Source: Notamacropus eugenii (taxonomy: Eukaryota; Chordata; Mammalia; Diprotodontia; Macropodidae). From it: a DNA stretch of 64,000 nt. The stretch is taken from NCBI RefSeq assembly GCF_028372415.1, contig NC_092875.1, positions 34,676,817 through 34,740,816 on the forward strand. Reading direction: 5' to 3'. Shown here one piece after another: positions 56,185-64,000 of this stretch (positions are counted from its first letter, which is position 1; every line of letters begins with the position of its first letter). A program made the translations under genes and the position numbers. A model generated the notes under the pieces. It saw only the letters and a list, made by a program, of their open reading frames with translations. It had not been told where the DNA came from and ran no database searches.

Positions 56185-57774
56185 TCATTTAGCAGTTTGT
56201 ACATTATAGCAAAATCTGCATGATTCCAGAATAAGTTATTTGATTGATTACAGTTTGCCCATGCTTTCCCCTGGGGCCTGTTCTGTCACTACAGATGTCA
56301 TATGGGCTAACCTTTCCCACAGGAGTAGTAAAATACATGGCAAATAGGCCAAGAACTTTAAAGATACAGGATGAATCTCCTTTCTGTGTCTTTGTAAAGT
56401 GCATTTTATACCTAAAAGAATGCACTACTCATTCTAGCCCAACAAATGCTGGATTGAAAATGCATGTTGGTTGAAAGACTAAGTCTTTCTAAGTATACCG
56501 TTGAGCCCCCATTGCTTGGGTGGGAGCAAGCCAATTGACATCTGTAGAGAATACAGCAAATCAAGGGCAGGAATCATGGAGGCAGTGGCTTAGGATGGAA
56601 CCATCCATAATCATTTTGCAAGCTTAAGTAAATGTTATGTAAAAAATAGTGTTCTCTGGTCCACAGTATTAAAAATGGTTGTTATTCCTCTCTACCACAG
56701 GCTCCAGAAATTAACAGAGGCAGAGGATTTATACCAGATAGAACTATTTGGATTGCTGGTCTAGAATTCAAGGCAGGTTAGTGGGCTTAATTCTTTGGTG
56801 CTAATGGTTTTTTTTCCTTCTGAATTTCTTTGTGTAGTCTTAGACCAGATACATAAAGTTCCAGAAAGACAGATTAGGGTAGGGAGTGATGGTGTGTTGG
56901 GAGACAAAATATAGTAATTCTCTTCACTACAGTCAGGAAAAAATGGATGGAGTGGTAACTTAGGTGCTGAAACTATTCTCAGAAATGTGAAACTCATCCT
57001 TCGCAGGCAGGGATCTTGAGAAAAGCTGATGATTTGACTGTGTGGTTCATCAAGAATTATGTTGCTCAGAATAAAGGTGGGTTGAGGAAGGAGACTTGGT
57101 GTAATGGCACATGTGGCAGGAACTCTCAAGAAGGCGGTCATGCTTGTCCTCAGGACACTAGGGAAAGGAGGATGCTGTGAAAGCCATTGGGGTGGGGCAG
57201 CCGCCTGCCAAGAAAGACAAGGATATTTCCTCCAGTCCTCCTTCCATTTCCTCCAGCTGGGACTGTTGTAGAAGAGAGAGAAGACAGCAATTTACTGTCA
57301 CCAAAGCTCACTTTTTGTGAGATAGATAACGCATTAGAGCCGTTTAATTAGGGAGCCATCAGAAAAAGAGTTTAAACACTTGGGATTAAAGCAGTGTGAG
57401 CGTGTGGTTGGACGAGAGAGTCTACCCTCTCTGAAGGAATCCATGCTCTTATCTACAGATATCTGTCGTTATGCTCTCCGAGGAGGATGTGCTGAGTAGC
57501 TGGTGAGAATACGAGGGCCTGGCTGCTGGATTATCTGGCTCAAGGAGCCTCCCTTTAGAAGGGCTGCACTAACGTGGCCATAGCCATTCCAGCCTTGCCT
57601 GTGTTGGAGGAGCCATGGAAAACTTAGATAACATGCCATTATGGACTCTCCACCTTCAGTGTCTTACAAGGGAATAGGTGTAAGGCCTGGACCTGCTATT
57701 TCATTGATTAGACCTTTAACTAATACAAGCCAGCACCTTCTCTGCATTTAGAATAAATTGCCTTGATCCCTGAG

Positions 57775-57875
57775 GAAGGAGAGTCAAGGACTTCCCCCAC
57801 ATGTGTCTGAGGCAGGACATGAACTCAGATTTTCTTGGCTTCAAGGTGGTCCCTTTATTCACTCTGCCAAACTGG
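57775..57875 (-). repeat. SINE fragment, antisense
   Basis: 'gtctgaggcaggacatgaac', 'tcagattttcttggcttcaa' and 'cctttattcactctgccaaa' equal the antisense tRNA-like half of a marsupial SINE. Confidence 0.65.
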
Positions 57876-59640
57876 AAGAGATGATTTTCAACACTGCTTA
57901 GAGTTTTTGATCACATTGTTACTTGTAGTACTGAGCTGTCGATAGGAAGGAGAGCTTAGAAACAGAAGCCAAAATCTCTGTTTCTTACAATATGAAATTG
58001 ATGGTCAGTTGCTGGGACGACCGGAGAGAGGAAGGAGGATAGTGAAAGAGCCTTTGTCGCTGTTGGGCAGGCAGGTGCTATTTCAGTCCTCACTTCAATG
58101 AGGGTGGTAATAATGACTTTCATTTCTATGGCACTTCCCTCACAGTAGCCATAGAGCTAAATTTGGGATTATCAGTCAGGTTCTGAAATGTAACTATCCA
58201 AATTACTAGGAGGAAGAGGAAAGCTGGAATGATTAGAAATGATTAGAAATTCCATAAAATAAGAGGCAGAATTTGTTCTAAAAGCAGCTCCAGCACATGT
58301 AGATGTACAAAAGTGCAGGTGTTGAATATGTAGAGATGTTTGATTTTAGCTTCTGAGGTGAAACTACTAAAGTGGGGGAGTGGGGAGAAACATAGAAATA
58401 GCATCAGAAGGTGTCCAGCTCATCTAAATGCCAGGTCGTGAGAGCAGCTGTCTGTTCTATTGCTGTCATCTTTGTGGCTATTTCTCCACACTAAGGTTTT
58501 GTGAGCCAACCCCTGAGAATTGTCTCGTAGGTCAAAGCAAAGGATAGGCAGAGAGAATAGGAATTTTTAAGACCTCACTGGGATTTTTTTGTTTTATGTG
58601 TGTCTACACACATGCCTATTTCACCAAAAACACATAGATCAATTAAGCAGGGACCAGCTGGCTTGCAAACAGAACAGGAAGTTTATTACGCACCGAATAT
58701 CTACACAGTCTTACTGGCCATGGCCCTGAAATCCTAGCTTCCATTTTAGGTCCCATAGTAAACATAAGTCATTCATGGGATCATTGGAAAAACTATCAGA
58801 GCTTTGAGTGTTGTGGGTACCCACCCCCTACCTTTAGTTAAATTCATTCAGAAGGCTCTGGGAATCACAGAGGGAATCCCCTCTTCCCCACTAATGCCCA
58901 CCAAGAAACAAGCCATAATCCAGTTCTTTATAAATAAGGCACCAGGATAGAACTCTTCATCATCACTGTCCTCCCAAGGCAGTCAGACTTTTATTTCCCT
59001 CAAGATGTGACATTTCACTTTTTGCAGTTTGTTTCTGATGGCAGTCTATTGTCATTTTTTTTAGGATGGAAAAATGGTTTTTCTTGAGAATTCATTATGG
59101 GACTAAAACATGCCCATTTGGGCTTGGAACTATGAACTAGTGGAGTAACATTTGCATATGTCGAATTTTAACTACAAAAATAGCATTTTTATTAGTCTAA
59201 ACAGTGCAATAAAAAGCAAGCAACCGTTTAGGTTAGAAACCTCCTGTAAGAGCTAATCTGAGGTAAAAATGTTTGTATTTTTTTGTTGGTTTTCATGTTA
59301 ACTTTCTGTGTAAGCCTCCAACTTGCCCTTCCTTCTGAGAGTGCAGGTGGAAGCAGTGTTAGCCAAAGTGATGGCAAGCTGTGGCAGGAGACATAGCTGA
59401 CCCGCCTTTTCCTCTTCCTTAGCTGGTGACTTGGGTTTCTATTGAAACAGAAGGAAAAAAAAATCTCAGTTTGTATTCTGGGGCATTAGTGTTTAGGGTT
59501 TCCTGACCCATTTATTAGAAATGTCTTTATTAGAATTTGTCTTTGCCCATTTGTTTTGAAAGGGAAGGTACATTTTCTGCCATGGCCTCTGGACCCCTGT
59601 CTCTGAACTCATTTGGATCCCTTCTTGTGCAGCCAGATGG

Positions 59641-59670
59641 CTGGGCTGGGCTGGGCTGGGCTGGGCTGGA
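59641..59670 (+). repeat. (CTGGG)n pentamer tandem repeat
   Basis: Five exact CTGGG units and one CTGGA. In the SH2B3 transcript it reads as CCCAG units. Confidence 0.95.
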
Positions 59671-60043
59671 GTAGGCAAGGGCAGACGTTGTGCAGGGTGA
59701 ACCTCCCGGGCTCCATCAACAGCACTTGAAAGCAGTGGGGGGGTGGATCTGGGCAACTCAACAGCAACTACTTGTGTAAACAGTGATTAGAAAGTTGTAG
59801 AGTAAAAACAATAGTGAAAGGGTTAAACAGTAGACCCTTTAACAGGCCTAATAGAGTGGCATCCAAACTGGAATGAACAATCACCAACATCCCTGGTACA
59901 ATCTGTCTAGCAAGAAGAAAGCTAAAGAGGTACATTCAGAAGTCCCCAGCTCTCCAGGTAAAAGTGCATGATGCTTCTGTGAGGTGGGGCTGGGCTGAGC
60001 GTGGCACTGCCAAGCAGAGGAGAAGTCTGCCACCACCCGTTCT

Positions 60044-60348
60044 TCAGAGAGGCGTGTACTGATTGTCTATGGCCCGGATGTGACCCCTGTTAGGGGGGTC
60101 TGTCTCATCATCTGAGTCCCGGGGTTGGCTTGCAGGCTCTGCTGACTGTTCCATATGCCGTAGACTGTTGGCCAACTCTTCAGGTGGAGGTAACAGGTGG
60201 AAGATCTGCTCAGAGGGAGAGGACCTTGAGGGTGGGAGGTCCTCAGGGATAAGCATGTGAGGACAGCCCGAGGAGCTAAGGTGAGGAAGACCCAGTTCAG
60301 AACTCCAGCGGTGGACAGAGAACGGGAACAGAACTGTGCTGCTTGAAC
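60044..60348 (-). CDS. SH2B3: SH2B3 exon 8, coding part (C-terminal tail)
   Basis: 305 bases. After the SH2 domain it encodes [50 protein letters not shown] and [10 protein letters not shown] then TGA (60,044-60,046). The C-terminal tyrosine (codon 60,056-60,058) in NQYTPL is the conserved phosphorylation site of the SH2B family. [16 protein letters not shown] is as in human, while the acidic stretch [13 protein letters not shown] differs. Acceptor CTGCCAG. Confidence 0.96.
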
Positions 60349-60451
60349 CTGGCAGACAAGAAGAGATGAGAGTGGGAAATGAGCTGTAAGATTTAACCTA
60401 CAGGATTTCTGCAAGGGATCATGAAGGGCTGCCCGCCTTCTGCAGCCTCAC

Positions 60452-60623
60452 CTGGCGTGTGGGAGACGACCACCACATAACTGGAGAGCTTGACATCACA
60501 GGCAGCCCCGCACTCGAGGGGGATAGGGGAGCGCTGGAAGTGGTGCAGCATGTCGACGATGGAGGGAAAGTGTAGGTGCTGCACCCGGCAGTGTCCTCGC
60601 TCGGTCAGTGACAGGCGCAGATG
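60452..60623 (-). CDS. SH2B3: SH2B3 exon 7 (second half of SH2 domain)
   Basis: 172 bases, phase 0 in, phase 1 out. It encodes [40 protein letters not shown] and [17 protein letters not shown] plus G. Very close to human SH2B3; the SH2 specificity loops and the HHFQ helix are intact. Acceptor CCTGGCAG, donor CCAG/GTGAGG. Confidence 0.97.
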
Positions 60624-60741
60624 CTGCCAGGGGAGGACGAGGGCAGAGGGGAGAAGGGCTGAGCACAGGAAGGCACTGGTCAAGGGCAGGGGTCCCCCTG
60701 CGCCTCCTCCCACCTCAGCCTAGAGCTCTCTTGCCCCATAC

Positions 60742-60956
60742 CTTGGCTCTGCCCTGGAAGTTGAATGTGAGGACGTATTCTCCCCGTCTCGTCTCACTCT
60801 GCCGAACCAGGAACACTCCATGCCCTGCAGGACCCTGTAACTGCACTAGCTGAGCTGCCTTCACTCTGGAGATGGGGCCATGAAACCAGGGATAACAGGA
60901 GAGGAAGTGGTCCGTTTTCTGACAGGCCTGGTCAGGCAGTCCACCAGGTGAGGCAC
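60742..60956 (-). CDS. SH2B3: SH2B3 exon 6 (first half of SH2 domain)
   Basis: 215 bases. It encodes [60 protein letters not shown] and [12 protein letters not shown]. The FLVR arginine that binds phosphotyrosine is at codon 60,802-60,804 (CGG), so the SH2 pocket looks functional. PWFHGPISR is the conserved start of SH2B-family SH2 domains. Human has I for R in FNFQGIAK. Acceptor CCACTAG, donor AAG/GTATGG. Confidence 0.97.
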
Positions 60957-61169
60957 CTAGTGGAGCAGAGAATGTGACACTGAGGCTTATGAAACCTACC
61001 CTGCATACCCACATAACCTCCCATACCCCCCAGGGCCTGAGGCTGAATCTGACCCAGCGGGCCCAGCTCCCCTGCATCCTAGAAAGAGGCTTAAAGAGGG
61101 TAGGCAGCTAGGGTAGACTTTCCTCAGAGGATAAGAAGTGGGGACAGGCCATCTGTCTGGGAACTTTAC

Positions 61170-61267
61170 CTTGGTTAAGGGAGTCGGTGCTCCCACTGGG
61201 GGAGTTGGATATACCAGGGTCTGGAAGTGAGGGGGCGTGTGATTCTAGGTCAGCTCCTTCTGATCTG
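61170..61267 (-). CDS. SH2B3: SH2B3 exon 5 (PH-SH2 linker), with NAGNAG acceptor
   Basis: 98 bases encoding the linker RSEGADLESHAPSLPDPGIS, NSPSGSTDSLNQ plus G. STDSLNQG matches human; the part before it is poorly conserved and shorter or different. The acceptor reads CCAGCAG: starting at 61,267 keeps an Arg, starting at 61,264 removes it, both in frame. Donor CAAG/GTAAAG. Confidence 0.9.
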
Positions 61268-61594
61268 CTGGAAAGAAGGATAGAAGGGTTAATTCCTGTG
61301 TTAGCCCTCACCTCTCACTGGAAGGACTGGGTTACAAGTCTAGCCTCTTGGAAACAACCAAGGAGATGTGAAGGTTTGCAGTCCTAGATTTAAAGGAGAG
61401 AATGATTTAAAAGACTTGAGATGGATCAGCTTAGAAAGAACTGAATGGAGTTGGGGGCTTCCTTTGACTCTTAAGGCCTCAGGATGGCTTGGTGTCATGC
61501 ATTTGGTTTGGGCCCACAGGAGGAAAAGGATATTGGTCACTGCTTTGCAACTGGGGAAAGGAGGCTTTTAAGACTTACTCCCACAAAGCCTTAC
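61268..61594 (-). other. SH2B3: SH2B3 intron 4
   Basis: 327-base intron, no recognised element. Confidence 0.85.
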
Positions 61595-61686
61595 CCTCGG
61601 TTCATGCATTCTCTGATCTCTGTTGTCCAGGAATTCAGCTGCTGCTCATCTCCTGTCTCAAAGATGATGTCGGTTAAATTATTCAC
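61595..61686 (-). CDS. SH2B3: SH2B3 exon 4 (end of PH domain)
   Basis: 92 bases, phase 0 in, phase 2 out. It encodes [20 protein letters not shown] and [10 protein letters not shown] plus GG. The [15 protein letters not shown] block with the invariant Trp of the PH C-terminal helix matches human. VNNL replaces human VKDR, and the helix end ([11 protein letters not shown]) differs from MAELRECTGRG. Acceptor ACATCCAG, donor GAGG/GTAAGG. Confidence 0.95.
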
Positions 61687-61808
61687 CTGGATGTGGAGGA
61701 ACAGAGAGTGTTGTCACCTCTTGGGCAGAAGCTGTACGAAGGAGGGGTGGATGGCCAGGGGGTAAAATAAGGAGGGAGGAAGAAGGAGGCTGCTAGAAGA
61801 CCGTCTAC

Positions 61809-61910
61809 CTTAAGGACGAAGGTGTTGAGGTTGTCAGGCATTTCTAGTCGGGTACATCTCCGGATTTCATGAATGGAAGAACAAGCAGCCTGGAACTTGG
61901 GCTTCGAACC
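61809..61910 (-). CDS. SH2B3: SH2B3 exon 3 (PH domain core)
   Basis: 102 bases, phase 0 at both ends. It encodes [20 protein letters not shown] and [29 protein letters not shown] is as in human. The second Arg of IRRC (codon AGA, 61,857-61,859) corresponds to the site that I recall as the human R262W polymorphism. First SH2B3 exon seen in the window. Acceptor TTCCACAG, donor AAG/GTAGAC. Confidence 0.95.
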
Positions 61911-63489
61911 CTGTGGAACAAAGACAGGTTGCCCTCTGGATGCCAGGCAGTAACAGCTTCCTCAAGGCCAGATATCCCCAAAGTGAGCTATTCCTTGTTC
62001 CACAAATCCTCGAGTTGGCTTCTAGGCTCTGCCCTCCCTCCCTCCTTGAATTTCTTCTTTCTAGACAGCCTTGGAATGACATCCCAGGCCCAACATGTGC
62101 AAGCAATTCCTTCTTAGTCAGCAGGAAGGGTGCAGACAGGCTGGGCATGGGGCCTGCTGGCCAGATGGACTAGCCCAGTTACTGCCTTCTCTTCCCCATC
62201 CCCCTGCACCCTGGGGGCAGCTCCTGGATGCATGGAGCAGTTTAGCTAACCTCCATCTCAGGTTCAGCCTAGCTGGGGTTAAGGGTGTAGGTGCTGGGCT
62301 TAGCCCCACCAGAAGAGGGAAGTAAGGGACCTAGCCAGCCTGGCAATCAGAATGCCTGTTCCCAAATAACCTTCTGTGCCTCTCCAAGTCTTTTTGTACA
62401 GCCCAACTGGAAGCAGCTTCTATAATGTCCAGTGGTGTATGTTTAATACTTGCAGATCAAGGAAAGAACAGTAGCCTTAGCCTGGGGTTTGTTCATTTAC
62501 ATTTTGACTTTTGTGGGACTGCAAGTGGAGCTTCCTCAGGAGGCCAGGTTAAAGCTGCCCTCCTAGTGTTCAAAGTCTGTCTGAGAAGGTAAAGCCAACA
62601 ATCTTATCTGAGCAAAAGGATGAGCTGTTTTCCCAGGGACCCAGGTCTTCTCTGTCTCCTCAGCCTCTTCACTCCCAACAGATGTTTCTGTTTTCCTACA
62701 TTACCCCTACTCTCACACACAGTGGGGCAGAGGAGCATCCTGAGTCTGGGAATCCATCTACCAAAAAGCTTTTGGGGGACAGTAGTGGGGAGGGGTGTCT
62801 TTTTTGCTTCTTTAGTAATTCCTAGTCCCTCTGTAAAACTCCAGTCTCCTTTCTGCCTCTTCCCAGCCCCTCCAGATCTTATTGAAAGGACCCTGAGTGA
62901 CTGAAGGTCAAAGTCTTTTCAGTGCATGTGCCTTCTCTCTTCATCCACATCCACACAATGTGGCTCAAGCAAGACCCAAGTGACAGCCACAGACTTGCCT
63001 TGTCCTGCCCCTGTGCTCCAGCCAGGGACTCGAGTGTTGTCCCCACTGAATTAGAGCAGCTCCTTCCTGAGCTGAAGCTGGTGACTCATCCATGGACTGA
63101 AAAAGGGGATGTGAGCCAGTCAGGATGAAACCAGATTTCCCTCCTGTGGAGGTTCCATGATCCTCATGGGAGCCCAGGGTTGAAGGCCAGTGGGGAGGAA
63201 GTGAACAGCCTGGGTGGAGGGATGGGTCCGAGGGGTCTACAAATGTCTCTACAAATGGCTTTTCTGACCCCCTCTTGCTACACACTCAGGTTTCCGTACT
63301 GCAGCCCAATTCTTTCTCACTCCCTATAGCTCTTCTCTTCCCTATATCCCAAGACAACTAACTGACTCCCTCTCCCATGAATTAGCCTGGCTTACTTCTG
63401 CTCCAGGTTAATTGAAAGAACAGTGCCGTAAGTCTTGTTTCTTCCTGTGATGTGAGGAGTTGGGATAGAGGGAAAATAAACGTCCTTTC

Positions 63490-63630
63490 CAACTCTCCAT
63501 TTTACCCAATTACCTCAGGTTGCAGAGGAGAGGCTCCTTGAGGGCCCAGCAAGGTCCCACAACAATAAGGGGCAGAACTGAGATTTAAACCCATGTCCTT
63601 TTGAACTCCTCACCCAGCACAAAGACCTTC
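63490..63630 (-). repeat. MIR-like fragment, antisense
   Basis: 'attacctcaggttgcagagg', 'ccagcaaggtcccacaacaa' and 'actgagatttaaacccatgt' then 'ccttttgaactcc' are consistent with an old antisense MIR. Confidence 0.5.
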
Positions 63631-63852
63631 TACTTAACATTTTACGAATCTAACCAATCAGATGAATTTTGCCTCTTTTAAACCAATTTTTTCTCCAGGA
63701 GGGGGGAGGCAAAAGGACCTTGAGTTGTGGTTGCCAAGTTTCTGTAAGCACTTTGCTCACCCCCTGCAGAAACATAAGCAGATTTTGGAAGAAGGGAGTG
63801 GGGACGTAGAGGAAGTTGGTTAGGGAGCCTTTGATTTTGTTGTGTTTGGGGG

Positions 63853-63873
63853 CACCACGGACACACGCAGGAC

Positions 63874-63931
<58 letters not shown>

Positions 63932-63948
63932 ACGGACACACGCAGGAC

Positions 63949-64000
<52 letters not shown>
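63853..64000 (+). repeat. compound minisatellite: 75-base units of CACCACGGACACACGCAGGA plus a (CA)n run
   Basis: CACCACGGACACACGCAGGA followed by CGA and (CA)n occurs at 63,853 and again at 63,928, a period of 75 bases. The second unit is cut by the window end. Confidence 0.9.

Larger units (their letters stand above)
56160..60043 (-). other. SH2B3: SH2B3 3' UTR (extent inferred)
   Basis: About 3.9 kb following the SH2B3 stop codon; long 3' UTRs are normal for this gene. It contains a SINE fragment (57,775-57,875), a pentamer repeat (59,641-59,670) and several minus-strand AATAAA hexamers. Short open frames here match no protein I know. Confidence 0.6.
56160..64000 (-). other. SH2B3: SH2B3 (LNK adaptor) gene, 3' part: exons 3-8
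   Basis: SH2B3 is a cytoplasmic adaptor with PH and SH2 domains that restrains cytokine signalling in blood cells by binding JAK2, MPL, KIT and other phosphotyrosine proteins. Six minus-strand exons (61,910 down to 60,044) splice in frame into 327 codons and a stop, matching the second half of the 575-residue human protein. The N-terminal exons (dimerisation region and the start of PH) lie beyond 64,000. Introns here are short (about 100-330 bases). Exon numbers follow the 8-exon human gene. Confidence 0.95.
61911..64000 (-). other. SH2B3: SH2B3 intron 2 (3' part)
   Basis: At least 2.1 kb. GC is higher than in ATXN2 introns. Contains an antisense SINE-like fragment (63,490-63,630) and the CA/minisatellite tract at the window end. 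No other gene recognised; several 60-106-codon open frames on both strands look accidental. Confidence 0.8.

Noticed and set aside
63650-63997. Minus-strand frames of alternating Cys-Val
   Set aside because: Direct translation of the CA repeat, not a protein.
1-64000. CRISPR array, prokaryotic operon, tRNA or rRNA genes
   Set aside because: Exon-intron structure and SINE/LINE content show a mammalian nuclear locus. The tRNA-like pieces are SINE heads, not tRNA genes.

Overview
This window is a piece of a mammalian nuclear genome, almost certainly from a marsupial. It carries two vertebrate genes whose exons can be read through splice sites. The rest is intron and 3' UTR filled with tRNA-derived SINEs of the marsupial WSINE/MAR1 kind, a marsupial-type L1, an ORF1-only half-L1 (HAL1-like) element, and an RTE-type LINE with an RTE-tailed SINE. 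The exact species cannot be told from the sequence.

Positions 1-55,620 hold the 3' two thirds of ATXN2 (ataxin-2) on the + strand. Twenty coding exons, matching exons 6-25 of the 25-exon human gene, run from 4,523 to the stop codon at 55,058-55,060. Every junction keeps the reading frame. The coding bases in the window, plus the one base carried in from exon 5, make exactly 963 codons and a stop. They encode the end of the LSm-linked region, the LsAD, the long proline/serine-rich disordered region, the PABP-binding PAM2 motif and the Q/H/P-rich C-terminus. The CAG/polyQ exon and the LSm exons lie before the window.

Positions about 56,160-64,000 hold the 3' half of SH2B3 (LNK adaptor) on the - strand, tail to tail with ATXN2. 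Six coding exons (61,910 down to 60,044; 327 codons plus stop) encode the end of the PH domain, the SH2 domain and the C-terminal tyrosine tail. The long 3' UTR probably ends near 56,160, only about 0.5 kb from the ATXN2 poly(A) site. This matches the ATXN2/SH2B3 neighbourhood of other mammals.

The mobile-element landmark is intron 12 of ATXN2 (17,287-23,311). An antisense L1 there is split by a sense HAL1-like element (about 19,750-22,624) with recognisable target-site duplications, and the older L1 reaches to within about 25 bases of exon 13. Intron 18 holds a decayed RTE LINE. Splicing points of interest are a GC-AG intron 9, an in-frame tandem donor at exon 18, a NAGNAG acceptor in SH2B3, and a run of phase 1-1 exons. 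I found no CRISPR, operon, tRNA, rRNA or previously undescribed gene system.
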